Assembly (NCBI GenBank): GCA_021648285.1
Contig: JAKITC010000004.1
Coordinates: forward strand, 1-64,000
Reading direction: 5' to 3'
Length of the DNA stretch: 64,000 nt
Origin: Sulfurimonas sp.
GTDB taxonomy: Bacteria; Campylobacterota; Campylobacteria; Campylobacterales; Sulfurimonadaceae
Numbering within the stretch: position 1 is the first letter of the stretch; every line of letters starts with the position of its first letter. This document shows, piece after piece, positions 53,773 through 63,609 of the stretch. The notes beneath the pieces were generated by a model. It was not told where the DNA came from. It made no database searches and saw only the letters and a list, made by a program, of their open reading frames with translations. A program made the translations under genes and the position numbers.

Positions 53773-55880
53773 TGAGCGCTTTTAATTTACATGTAGATAA
53801 TGAAATAGCTACTTTAATGTTTGATATGCCTGATTCTAACGTCAATTTACTTTCAATTTCTGTTATGCAAGAGCTTGAGAGCCACCTTGATAAACTCAAA
53901 AGTCAAAAAGATATAGATGTCCTGCTGTTTAGAAGTGCCAAAGAGGGTATATTCATTGCCGGGGCTGATATCTCAGAAATCCAGTCACTAAACAATGAGC
54001 AGGAAGCACACGATATAGTAAAACAAGGGCAGATGATTTTATCTAAAATAAGAGCACTTCCTTTTTATACGATTGCTGTTATTGATGGTGCATGCTTAGG
54101 TGGAGGCTTTGAACTGGCACTTAGTTGTAACTACCGTATTTCGACCCAAAATCCTAAAACAAAAATCGGACTTCCAGAGGTAAACCTTGGAGTTCTCCCA
54201 GGTTTTGGCGGAACACAAAATCTAAAACATCTTATTGGTAAACAAAAAGCACTTGAGCTTATTTTGGGTGCCAAGATGATTAACGGATTAAAGGCTGAGA
54301 AACTTAAAATGGTCGATGCCTGTGTGCCTGTAGGTTATCTTGATTTTAAACTGGATAGTTTTATTCAAGCCGTTCTTGATGACAAAGAGAGAGCTAAAAT
54401 AGACGCTAGACGTTATAAAAAAAACCTGCTGGAACGTTTTGCTCCGGATCTTATTTATCATTTTGCTCTAAAAGAAGTTATGAAAAAAACAAAAGGCAAT
54501 TATCCCGCACCGCTAGAAGTGATTGAACTTTTTAAAAAAACAGATAAATTACCGATGAATGAAGCCCTGTCATTAGAAGTTTATGCTTTCGCAAGACTCT
54601 CTGTTACCGAAGTCTCAAAAAATTTAATCTCTCTGTTTTATGCTTCTGAAAAGCTAAAACACGATAAATTTGTGAAAGATGGTATTGCGCCTCAGTATAT
54701 AGAGAATGTAGGGGTAATCGGCGGAGGAGTGATGGGTGGCGGTATTGTATGGCTCTTTAGTAAAATTGATAAATTTGTAAGATTAAAAGATCTGAATTAT
54801 GATGCAATTGCAGCCTCGTTTAAACCAATTAGTAAAGCATATAGTGAGGTAGTAAAAAGAAAACGACTAACAAAGCGCGAAGTTGAGTTGAAAATGGGTC
54901 ACATAAGTTATACGACAGACTATAAAGGATTTCATAATGCTGATATAGTGGTTGAAGCAGTGATTGAAAACACAGAGATTAAACAGAGTGTCTATAAAGA
55001 TTTAGAGGATGTTGTAAAAGAAGATTGTGTTATTGCATCAAATACTTCATCACTCTCTATCTCCATGTTATCTGAGGGAATGGAAAAACCTGAACGTTTT
55101 ATAGGAATGCACTTTTTTAACCCTGTGGCACGTATGCCTCTTGTAGAAGTAATTGCCGGAGATAAAACTTCCGATGAGACAATAGCAACTGTAATCAAAT
55201 TAGCAAGAGATTCCGGTAAAACAGTTATCTTAGTAGGAGACTGTGCAGGGTTTTTGGTAAATCGTATTTTGCTTACTTACATTAACGAGTGTGTTAGGAT
55301 GTTTAGAGAGGGTGCAAGTATTGTGTACATAGACGAGACTATAGAAGAGTTTGGTATGCCGATGGGTCCATTTACACTGGCAGACGAGGTGGGACTTGAT
55401 GTTGGTTATAAAGTATCACAAGTTCTCGAAGAAGCTTATGGTAAGAGAATGACAGTCTCCCCGATACTCAAAGAGATAATAGAGATGAAACTCCTTGGTA
55501 AAAAAGGTAAAAAAGGTTTTTATGTTTACAATGGCAAAGAGAAGCATATAAATAAAGAAATTGTCTCAATCCAACCTCGTTCAAGACCTTACTCTAAACC
55601 TGAGATTATAGACAGAGCAATGCTTATCATGATAAATGAGGCAGCAAGAGTCTTGGATGAGAAGATTATAAAAGATGCCTCACAACTTGACATGGCAATG
55701 ATTATGGGGACAGGATTTCCTCCATTTAGAGGTGGTTTACTTAAATATGCCGATTCACTTGGGATTGAAAAAGTTCACATGTTATTAGTCCAATTAGAAG
55801 AGAAATATGGAGAGAGATTTGAACCGGCAAGGCTTATTGTAGAGATGGCGGACAATAAAGAAACTTTTTATAAAGGATAA
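53772..55880 (+). CDS. fadJ: enoyl-CoA hydratase/3-hydroxyacyl-CoA dehydrogenase (FadJ-like)
   Basis: A 702-residue bifunctional beta-oxidation enzyme. The N-terminal crotonase domain has IAGADISEIQ and GGGFELALSCNYR with LPEVNLGVLPGFGG (catalytic Glu). The dehydrogenase half begins near residue 315 with VIGGGVMGGGIVWLF (NAD site), then HFFNPVARMPLVEV (catalytic His) and AGFLVNRIL. It overlaps the thiolase stop by one base. It should form the FadIJ complex. Confidence 0.92.
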   Translation: MSAFNLHVDNEIATLMFDMPDSNVNLLSISVMQELESHLDKLKSQKDIDVLLFRSAKEGIFIAGADISEIQSLNNEQEAHDIVKQGQMILSKIRALPFYTIAVIDGACLGGGFELALSCNYRISTQNPKTKIGLPEVNLGVLPGFGGTQNLKHLIGKQKALELILGAKMINGLKAEKLKMVDACVPVGYLDFKLDSFIQAVLDDKERAKIDARRYKKNLLERFAPDLIYHFALKEVMKKTKGNYPAPLEVIELFKKTDKLPMNEALSLEVYAFARLSVTEVSKNLISLFYASEKLKHDKFVKDGIAPQYIENVGVIGGGVMGGGIVWLFSKIDKFVRLKDLNYDAIAASFKPISKAYSEVVKRKRLTKREVELKMGHISYTTDYKGFHNADIVVEAVIENTEIKQSVYKDLEDVVKEDCVIASNTSSLSISMLSEGMEKPERFIGMHFFNPVARMPLVEVIAGDKTSDETIATVIKLARDSGKTVILVGDCAGFLVNRILLTYINECVRMFREGASIVYIDETIEEFGMPMGPFTLADEVGLDVGYKVSQVLEEAYGKRMTVSPILKEIIEMKLLGKKGKKGFYVYNGKEKHINKEIVSIQPRSRPYSKPEIIDRAMLIMINEAARVLDEKIIKDASQLDMAMIMGTGFPPFRGGLLKYADSLGIEKVHMLLVQLEEKYGERFEPARLIVEMADNKETFYKG

Positions 55881-55883
55881 ATT

Positions 55884-58268
55884 ATGGAGATATATATAAC
55901 ACTTGGGCTTACAATAGCTTTGATTGTGAGTTGGTATAAAGGTTTGTCATTTTGGATTATCTCAGCTCTCTTGGCGGCTGTTATATGTGCAAGTTTTGAT
56001 CCCGGTATTCTTTTTTGGATAATTTATATTCTGATAAATCTTGTTTTACTTCTTCCTCAAATAAGAACAGTGCTGATATCAGCTCCTTTGGTCTCACTTG
56101 TAAAAAAACTTCATCTTATGCCAAGTATCTCAGAGACAGAAAAAATTGCTTTAAGAGCAGGAGATGTATGGGTAGATGGGGATTTTTTTTCGGGTTCACC
56201 GAATTTTGACAAGATTTTAAGTGAGCCATATCCTCATTTGACGGATGAAGAGGAAGCATTTTTAAATAATGAAGTTGAAAAAGTCTGTGAGATGACTAAT
56301 GATTTCAAAGTGTTTGCCGAGAGAGATTTGAGTGAAAATACATGGCAGTATCTAAAAGATAACAAATTCTTTGGGATGATAATTCCAAAAGAGTATGGAG
56401 GACTTGGATTTTCTGCTTTGGGACACTCTGCAGTTATTCAAAAACAAGCAGGTCATTCACAGGTATTGGCCATTACTACAATGGTGCCAAACTCACTTGG
56501 GCCTGCTGAGTTAATTCTTCATTACGGTACTGGGGAACAAAAAGATTATTACCTGCCGCGTCTGGCTGACGGACGGGAACTTCCATGTTTTGCGTTGACA
56601 GAACCTCTAGCCGGAAGTGATGCTACTTCTATCAGTTCACGAGGAGAGGTATTTGAGAAAGACGGCGAAATATATATAAGACTAAACTTTAATAAACGCT
56701 ATATTACCTTGGGCGCTGTAGCAACAGTTATAGGGTTAGCTTTCCAACTTAGTGATCCAAAAGAACTTCTTAAAAAAGGTAAAGACCTTGGAATTACATG
56801 TGCACTTGTTGATGCAAAACTAGATGGTGTTGTTCAAGGAAAACGCCATGATCCGCTTAATGTACCATTTATAAACTCGCCGATTAGCGGTGAAGATGTT
56901 GTCATCAAATTGGAAAACGTAATCGGTGGCTTGGATGGAGTATCAAAAGGGTGGTTGATGTTGATGGAGTCACTCTCTGTAGGACGTGGGATATCACTCC
57001 CTTCTGTAAGTACAGGCGGTGTTAAACTCTCGTGCGCTGTTGCTGGCTCATACTCAACTGTCAGAGAACAATTTGGTCTTTCTATTTCAAAATTTGAGGG
57101 TATTGAAGATGTACTGGCAAGACTTGCTGCAAATGCATACATGTTAGATGCTGCGAGACTCTTTACGCTCGGTGCCATAGATTCCGGTAAAAAACCGGCA
57201 GTAATAAATGCAGTTATGAAATATCACTCAACTGAGATGTTTAGACGCAGCATTAATGATGCGATGGATATAGTCGGAGGTGCCGGAATATCACTTGGAG
57301 AGAAAAATCTACTTGGTCATGCATATGTAGGTGCTCCGATTGCAATTACGGTTGAGGGTGCAAATATTATGACCCGTACACTTATACTGTATGGTCAAGG
57401 TGTCATCCGCTGTCATCCACATGTATATAATGAGATAACAGCTATTGAGGCGAATGATGCAACAGCATTTGACAAAGCTTTCTTTTCACATGTCGGTTTG
57501 ACTTTTCAAAATATGTTGAAAATGACACTGCTAAGTCTGAGTAGAGGATATTTATATTCTCCATCTTCAAAAGGTGCTGGAGCTTATTATGAGAGAAAAC
57601 TTGCATGGAGCAGTGCTACTTTTGCTTTCTTGTCTGACTTTATCATGGCATATTTTGGCGGCTCTTTAAAACAAAAAGAGAAAATAACAGGACGTTTTGG
57701 AGATATACTTTCTGCTATGTATCTGCTGAGTGCAACACTCCGTCGTTATAAAGAAGAGGGCAATAAAGATGATGCTTTTGTTAAATACATTGGTGATCAA
57801 CAGCTAAGAATTATTCAAAATGCTTACAATGAAATAGCGGCTAATCTTTTTGAAAACCGAATTGTTAATTTCTTCTTTAAACCTTTTAAATGGTACATGT
57901 CAGCAAATTCTATGGGACGAGATGTCAGTGATAAACTCTCAAGAGAGTTAGCTCACTCTATTACTGCTCAAGGAGAGATGAGAGATAGACTTGTAGATGG
58001 GATTTACCATTCAAAAACTTACAAAAATATTGAAGAAGCGTTAAGACTTCATGAAGAGTCAGCAGATGTAGCACAAAAAATAAAAGGTGCTATAAGAAGC
58101 TGTAAACTTCCTAAAGCTAGCGTTTATTCTCTTGTGGATGAAGCATTGAAAATCGGTGTGATTACTCAAGAAGATAAAGCTTTAATACAAAAAGCACAAG
58201 AAGCTAAAGAGTCTGTGGTGCAAGTAGATGGTTTTGCGGTAGAAGATTATTTAAAAAGAGGCTTATAG
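55884..58268 (+). CDS. fadE: acyl-CoA dehydrogenase (FadE-like)
   Basis: A 794-residue membrane-associated acyl-CoA dehydrogenase, first step of beta-oxidation. Two N-terminal hydrophobic segments (about 3-60) anchor it, as in E. coli FadE. FAD/substrate motifs include CFALTEPLAGSDATSISSRG and the C-terminal dehydrogenase helices (MDIVGGAGISLGEKN). A long C-terminal extension (about 560-794) of helices matches the DUF1974 region of FadE. It follows fadJ by three bases. Confidence 0.9.
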   Translation: MEIYITLGLTIALIVSWYKGLSFWIISALLAAVICASFDPGILFWIIYILINLVLLLPQIRTVLISAPLVSLVKKLHLMPSISETEKIALRAGDVWVDGDFFSGSPNFDKILSEPYPHLTDEEEAFLNNEVEKVCEMTNDFKVFAERDLSENTWQYLKDNKFFGMIIPKEYGGLGFSALGHSAVIQKQAGHSQVLAITTMVPNSLGPAELILHYGTGEQKDYYLPRLADGRELPCFALTEPLAGSDATSISSRGEVFEKDGEIYIRLNFNKRYITLGAVATVIGLAFQLSDPKELLKKGKDLGITCALVDAKLDGVVQGKRHDPLNVPFINSPISGEDVVIKLENVIGGLDGVSKGWLMLMESLSVGRGISLPSVSTGGVKLSCAVAGSYSTVREQFGLSISKFEGIEDVLARLAANAYMLDAARLFTLGAIDSGKKPAVINAVMKYHSTEMFRRSINDAMDIVGGAGISLGEKNLLGHAYVGAPIAITVEGANIMTRTLILYGQGVIRCHPHVYNEITAIEANDATAFDKAFFSHVGLTFQNMLKMTLLSLSRGYLYSPSSKGAGAYYERKLAWSSATFAFLSDFIMAYFGGSLKQKEKITGRFGDILSAMYLLSATLRRYKEEGNKDDAFVKYIGDQQLRIIQNAYNEIAANLFENRIVNFFFKPFKWYMSANSMGRDVSDKLSRELAHSITAQGEMRDRLVDGIYHSKTYKNIEEALRLHEESADVAQKIKGAIRSCKLPKASVYSLVDEALKIGVITQEDKALIQKAQEAKESVVQVDGFAVEDYLKRGL

Positions 58269-58277
58269 GGGTTTATT

Positions 58278-60425
58278 ATGGGTGATAAAATGTATCAAGC
58301 CTCTCAATTTGTCATAAGTATGATTGAGAGAACTATGGCGAACAACATAACATATAGCGGTGAAAAGAATCTTGATAAAAATTTTCCAATCCTGTTTGTT
58401 GCTAACCATTTTACAAGAATAGAGACCTTTTTAGTTCCATATGTTCTTTACAATAAATTTGGATTTAAAGTGCGTTCGTTGGCAGATCACTATATTTTTG
58501 CAGGCATACTGGGTGATTATTTGTCAGCTGTTGGAACGGTATCTACAAAAGATGAACTGAGAAACGAAAAAATATTAGGAGACTTACTTACTGCCCGTGA
58601 AAACTGGTTAATTTATCCAGAGGGCTCAATGATAAAGAGTAAAAAAATACTTCTTAGTGAAGATACTTTTGAGATAGAGGACAAAAAAGGACTTCGCAAT
58701 ATCTTTACAGGTTCAGCAGTTTTAGCACTACAAAGTGAGCTAGAAAAAAGTAAATATTTTGAAGCTCTTAACCGTTGTGATGTTGAAGCAATCAAAGAGT
58801 TCAAAGAGAAATATTTTATTAAAGAAGATGAAGAACTTTCATACTCCAACACGCACATAATTCCCGTAAATATATCATATACCCCTATAAGAACAGGTGA
58901 GAACTCCATCTCTGATCTTGCAAAAAAATATATAAAGAGTGAATCTGTCTCTCTAAATGAAGAGATTGATATTGAGAGTAATTTACTGCTAAATTCTCAA
59001 ATACATATTCATTTTTCAAAACCTATAGATGTAAAAACTTTTTTATTTAAGACTAAGAGAACTCTGAAGCAAGAAAATTTAGAGCTTGATGATGATACAG
59101 TCATTAAAAGAGCAAGAGTACCATTGACTAATATGATGATGAATGAGGTTTACAAAAATATTTTAATTACTTTCGATCATGTTTTTGCTCTTTGTTTGGA
59201 GTATTCAATGGAGAATGAGTTTGATGCACAGGAGTTAAAAGCACGAATATATCTTGTATGCAGAGAGTTGAAAAAATTGGATATTTACCATTTGGACAAA
59301 ATATTAGATGCTAATTTATATAGACTTTTAAATGGTGAACCTTATGCACTCTTTGATGATGTCCTTTCAGTAGCGGTTAATCAAAGGATTATAAAAGAAA
59401 ATAAAAATAAAATATATGTCATTGATAGAAAAAAATTTAAAGACGAGCATACATTTCATACTATCAGAATTAAAAACACTCTTAGAGTTTTACTAAATGA
59501 AACAATGATACTTCATGAACTTAATGATTGTGTAAAATATCAAGCGCATAAAGATATAAAAAAGGTTTATAGAGAGGTCTTTTATATCATATATAATCGT
59601 GACACTAAGCAGTTTACAAAAGATTATAATAAATATTATTCAGTTTTTGACAGCAAAGCTAAAGAAATTGGAAAGCCGTTTGTGCTATATAATGAAAATA
59701 ACACTGTCGGCTGTGTATTGTCACATGGTTTCAAATCAGCCCCACGTGAGATAGAACTTTTGGCCAATTATCTTTTTGATAATGGTATAAATGTGTACGC
59801 CATTAGACTTAAAGGACATGGGACAATGCCTGAAGATTTAAGAGATGCGACATATAAAGATTGGTACGATTCATTTGACATAGGTTATTCTGCTCTGTCT
59901 TGTGTAAGTGAAAAAATATTTGTATGTGGTTTTTCTACAGGCGGTCTGATAGCGCTGCTAAAAGCATCTAACACCAGCTATAAGATTGATGGTGTTGTCT
60001 GTATAAACAGTGCTGTATCTTTGGGAAGCATTCATATAGAATATGTAGCATCAACGCTTGATTTTATTAACAGTTTTATATCACAATTCAGGAGTGAAGA
60101 TGATACATATGAGAGTGAACCGGAACATCCTGAGATTAGTTACAAAAAACACTATATGGTATCTGTAGCCGAGTGGAAAAAGTTATTTGATATAGTTGAA
60201 GAGAGACTAAAGCATATATCAGTACCTACGCTGATTATTCAAGGAGACAAAGACCCTGTCGTAGATCCAAAAAGTGCTGATATTATTTATGACACCATTA
60301 AATCTACTATTAAAGAGAAGTATATTGTGAAGAGTGACAAACATGTACTTCCGCTAGATGCGAGTGTAAATCAAGATATATTTAAAAAAATTACAAAGTT
60401 TATAAAATCTACTAAAGGTTACTAA
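58278..60425 (+). CDS. PlsC-like acyltransferase fused to an alpha/beta hydrolase
   Basis: A 715-residue fusion. Residues about 40-240 resemble PlsC-type glycerolipid acyltransferases, with a variant motif NHFTRIE (H-x4-E rather than H-x4-D) and YPEGSMIKS for the usual FPEGT. A middle helical region (about 245-470) is unassigned. Residues about 480-715 form a serine hydrolase: LSHGFKSAPREIELLANYL, nucleophile in GFSTGG, Asp in QGDKDPVVD and His in SDKHVLPLD. It ends the fad unit and may release or channel acyl chains for beta-oxidation; this is inference. Confidence 0.75.
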   Translation: MGDKMYQASQFVISMIERTMANNITYSGEKNLDKNFPILFVANHFTRIETFLVPYVLYNKFGFKVRSLADHYIFAGILGDYLSAVGTVSTKDELRNEKILGDLLTARENWLIYPEGSMIKSKKILLSEDTFEIEDKKGLRNIFTGSAVLALQSELEKSKYFEALNRCDVEAIKEFKEKYFIKEDEELSYSNTHIIPVNISYTPIRTGENSISDLAKKYIKSESVSLNEEIDIESNLLLNSQIHIHFSKPIDVKTFLFKTKRTLKQENLELDDDTVIKRARVPLTNMMMNEVYKNILITFDHVFALCLEYSMENEFDAQELKARIYLVCRELKKLDIYHLDKILDANLYRLLNGEPYALFDDVLSVAVNQRIIKENKNKIYVIDRKKFKDEHTFHTIRIKNTLRVLLNETMILHELNDCVKYQAHKDIKKVYREVFYIIYNRDTKQFTKDYNKYYSVFDSKAKEIGKPFVLYNENNTVGCVLSHGFKSAPREIELLANYLFDNGINVYAIRLKGHGTMPEDLRDATYKDWYDSFDIGYSALSCVSEKIFVCGFSTGGLIALLKASNTSYKIDGVVCINSAVSLGSIHIEYVASTLDFINSFISQFRSEDDTYESEPEHPEISYKKHYMVSVAEWKKLFDIVEERLKHISVPTLIIQGDKDPVVDPKSADIIYDTIKSTIKEKYIVKSDKHVLPLDASVNQDIFKKITKFIKSTKGY

Positions 60426-60948
60426 GTTCTTCTAGCATCCATGGCCACTCTCCAAAATCGCTATCTGCATTTATATGTCCTCCGCCATTTAAAACTTTCA
60501 TAGGTACATGTAGAGCTTTTTGAAGAATCCTCGCTTCATCTTGAGTCATATATGGATCATCCGTTGAGGTAATAAGCAGAGTCTCTTTGGCGAATAGGTT
60601 TTCAGGCACCTTACATGGGTAGAAACTTGCTAATTCCGGTATATCACATGTCAGACTTGGCGGAACTACAAGATAGAGCTTTTGAACTTCTGTTGGTTTT
60701 ATATCATTACATATATGAAACCATAAAATATTTGCAAGAGAGTGGCAGACAACCATATCTGGTTTGAACTCTTCGAGCTCTGTTTGAAGCTCCCTCTGCC
60801 AATCATCTTTGTTTGGAAAATCAAAGTTGCTGAATCTTAAAAAACTTACTTTTCCATACTCTTTAGCAATCTCACTAGCTAACCAACTCTGCCAGTGGGG
60901 AAAGTCACTTCCACCCCAGCCATGAAGGATTAAAACTTTTTTACTCAT
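60412..60948 (-). CDS. RBBP9/YdeN-family alpha/beta hydrolase
   Basis: A 178-residue serine hydrolase. LHGWGGSDFPHWQSWLASEI is the family's N-terminal motif; the nucleophile lies in CHSLANILWFH; the Asp in TSTDDPYM; and His in NGGGHINADSDFGEWP. The natural substrate is unknown. It converges with and overlaps the fusion gene by 14 bases, with no terminator between them. Confidence 0.85.
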   Translation of the reverse strand: MSKKVLILHGWGGSDFPHWQSWLASEIAKEYGKVSFLRFSNFDFPNKDDWQRELQTELEEFKPDMVVCHSLANILWFHICNDIKPTEVQKLYLVVPPSLTCDIPELASFYPCKVPENLFAKETLLITSTDDPYMTQDEARILQKALHVPMKVLNGGGHINADSDFGEWPWMLEELSNL

Positions 60949-61103
60949 AAATTTCCTATATCTTGTTTTATACCATTCTATATAAATATTAATTAAGAGA
61001 TAATTATGGGATGATTAGGAGATGATTTGATTAGAAAAAGTATTTATATGACAAGAAATAAACAAAGAAGAAAAGGTATAATTAGTAAAATAGGTTTAGA
61101 GGT

Positions 61104-62519
61104 GTGGCGTTGCAAAAGCAGAGTATTAAAAAAATTACAGTAACTCGTCTTTTACAAGTATTTGTTATTGCAATGTTAGTTATAGTTGCTGTTATTGCTA
61201 TTAGTTATAGAAATTTTTTCCAGTTTGTTGTTGAAAACAGAGTTCACTCAGTTTCTCAAATCATAAAAGCCGGTCTTACCTCACATATGAAAGCCGGTAT
61301 TATGGATAAGCGAGAGTATTTTTTAAATGAAATATCTTCCGTACACGATATACGCTCTATAGAAATTATTCGTGGGGATGCTGTTGTAAAAGATTATGGT
61401 GAATCTAATTTATCTGAAAAAAAATTAACTGATAATCTTAGAGCTATTTTAGAAAAAAAAAAGACACATATAGTATGGAAAGATACAGAAAACTTAGTCG
61501 AGGCTGTTGTTCCTTACATCGCAAGTTCAAGCGGAAATTTTAACTGCATACAGTGTCATCATGTTGAAGACGGTACAGTGTTAGGTGCTGTAAGTATTAG
61601 CATGGAGATTGGCGCATATCAAAACTTTGTACTTAAAAACGGTTATTTGATTGTTGCTGTATTGCTTTTATTTGCTTTTTTAATAACATTTAATATGTTC
61701 CATGTAATAGAACGCTATATTAGTAAACCGCTCTTAAATCTTATTCATGATGGTGAAACAGCTTATGTTTTACATAAAGATATAAACAGTGAAAAATATG
61801 AAAGTAGAGAGCTTGAAGAGGTTGTAAAGAATGTTAATAAGTTTAATGGAACTGTTATGCAACACGAGAAAGAGCTTGAAGAAAAAAATAAGCAACTTCA
61901 ACTCCTAAACGAAGAGATAGAATCAACACTCAAAGATACCATGATTGTAATTGGACAAATAGAGGAGATTCGCGCAGGTGATACTAATATGCATACACGA
62001 CGTGTAACAGCTATAAGTACGATGATTGCCAAAGATTATGGTTTAGATGATGGACAAATAAAGCTTATAGAGATTGCATCACCGCTCCACGATATAGGAA
62101 AAATCGGGATTACTGATGCTGTTTTAAATAAACCGGCAAAATTGACAGAGGAGGAGTATGTATATATGAAGACACATGCTTTTCTTGGATATAGAATTTT
62201 AAATAATTCAAAACGTCAGATTTTAAATATTGCTGCTACTATTGCTTATGAACATCATGAAAAATATGATGGAACAGGTTATCCACAAGGTCTAAGAGGG
62301 GAGGAGATATCTATCTATGCCCGGATTGTAGCTATTGTTGATGTTTTGGATGCCCTTCTATCTAAACGCGTTTATAAAGAGAAATGGGAAGTAAAAGATG
62401 TAATTGCTTTTTTTAAAGAAGAGAGAGGCAAACATTTTGATCCTGAGTTAGTGGATATACTGCTAAACAATATAGATGCTTATGTGCAACTGATTGAAAA
62501 ATTATCAAAAAAAGATTAA
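61104..62519 (+). CDS. HD-GYP protein with periplasmic haem-c sensor
   Basis: Up to 471 residues: TM1 (about 15-33); a Tll0287-like/DUF3365 periplasmic sensor with haem motif CIQCHHV near residue 152; TM2 (about 180-198); a HAMP-like linker and coiled coil (about 225-290); and an HD-GYP domain with HDIGKIGI and HHEKYDGTGYPQGLRG, intact for c-di-GMP hydrolysis. The start may be GTG 61104 or TTG 61110; the second is better spaced from AGAGG. It probably lowers c-di-GMP in response to haem state or redox. Confidence 0.88.
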   Translation: MALQKQSIKKITVTRLLQVFVIAMLVIVAVIAISYRNFFQFVVENRVHSVSQIIKAGLTSHMKAGIMDKREYFLNEISSVHDIRSIEIIRGDAVVKDYGESNLSEKKLTDNLRAILEKKKTHIVWKDTENLVEAVVPYIASSSGNFNCIQCHHVEDGTVLGAVSISMEIGAYQNFVLKNGYLIVAVLLLFAFLITFNMFHVIERYISKPLLNLIHDGETAYVLHKDINSEKYESRELEEVVKNVNKFNGTVMQHEKELEEKNKQLQLLNEEIESTLKDTMIVIGQIEEIRAGDTNMHTRRVTAISTMIAKDYGLDDGQIKLIEIASPLHDIGKIGITDAVLNKPAKLTEEEYVYMKTHAFLGYRILNNSKRQILNIAATIAYEHHEKYDGTGYPQGLRGEEISIYARIVAIVDVLDALLSKRVYKEKWEVKDVIAFFKEERGKHFDPELVDILLNNIDAYVQLIEKLSKKD

Positions 62520-62522
62520 AGC

Positions 62523-63560
62523 CTAAGCTTCTTTTTTAAAGTAGGACTTTGTTATAAAAAATAGCATCAAGCCCCACAAAACTATGCTACTTGCTATCGC
62601 TATTACACCAACTTCTTCATGCATGTGGATTAAAGACTTTGGATCAATGGAGTTAATATCAAATATAAGATCTAGCCCAAGTCCAAAAATAATACTTCCA
62701 AGAATAATACTTCCAAGGTAGATATACAAAGACTTGGTTCCTAACATCTTTTTCACCACACCTATAGTAACAGTGTTAGTTGCAGGTCCCGCGCTTAAAA
62801 ATACAAAAGCAGCACCGGCACTGACTCCACTTAGCATAAGAGCTGCGGCAATAGGAAGTGAAGCAGTTGCACAAACATACATGGGAACTGCAATTGCGAT
62901 TGCAATTAGGTATGAAAGCCAATCATACTCGACTAAAATATCGCTAAGATTTTGAGGGATGGCTATAGTAATCAGAGCACCCAAAAGAAGACCCCAAAGA
63001 AGAGGTTTTGCTATATCTCCAAGTAGCGTTACAAAAGCATACTTTATCGCTCCAGTTAAAGAAAACTTCTTCTTTTTTTCATCTATTTCACAAGATGATT
63101 TACTTGAACAGCAACTTTTTGGTTCTTCTTGAACTTCTTGGACATACTCTTTATCTAAAATATTTGTTAAAATTCCAGCAAACATAGCAATTAACATAGA
63201 AGTCAAAACTCTGTAAATCGTAAAAACCCAGCCAAACATTCCGTAAGTAGCAAGTATAGAGTCAACACCTGTTATGGGAGTAGAGATTAGAAAAGAGAGA
63301 GTAGCACCTTTGCTCGCACCACTTTTTTTAATACTGGTTGCAAGAGGAATAACACCGCAAGAACAGACAGGGAGAGGGATGCCAAAAAGCGTTGCTTTAA
63401 CAACGGAGCCGATATTTTCATTTCCCAGATGCTTTGTAACTATGGAATCAGGGACTAACTCATGCAAAATCCCTGCAAAGAAAAGACCAAAGAGAATATA
63501 TGGTGCCATTGCATTGCTAAGGTCTATCAGTGCTGTAAAAAAAAGAGTTATCAGTTCCAT
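62523..63560 (-). CDS. YraQ/SO_0444-family Cu/Zn-type efflux permease
   Basis: A 345-residue membrane permease of the SO_0444/YraQ family. The two conserved cores are GIPLPVCSCGVIPLA and AVPMYVCATASLPIAAAL; about ten hydrophobic segments are visible. The central loop has a Cys cluster (PKSCCSSKSSCEID) that may bind metal. Homologs protect against copper or zinc. No regulator is nearby and no direct-repeat promoter was found. It converges with the HD-GYP gene three bases away. Confidence 0.85.
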   Translation of the reverse strand: MELITLFFTALIDLSNAMAPYILFGLFFAGILHELVPDSIVTKHLGNENIGSVVKATLFGIPLPVCSCGVIPLATSIKKSGASKGATLSFLISTPITGVDSILATYGMFGWVFTIYRVLTSMLIAMFAGILTNILDKEYVQEVQEEPKSCCSSKSSCEIDEKKKKFSLTGAIKYAFVTLLGDIAKPLLWGLLLGALITIAIPQNLSDILVEYDWLSYLIAIAIAVPMYVCATASLPIAAALMLSGVSAGAAFVFLSAGPATNTVTIGVVKKMLGTKSLYIYLGSIILGSIIFGLGLDLIFDINSIDPKSLIHMHEEVGVIAIASSIVLWGLMLFFITKSYFKKEA

Positions 63561-63609
63561 TATTTCTCCTTACATATTCTAATTTTGTAAGAAATTAAGC
63601 TTTTACGCA

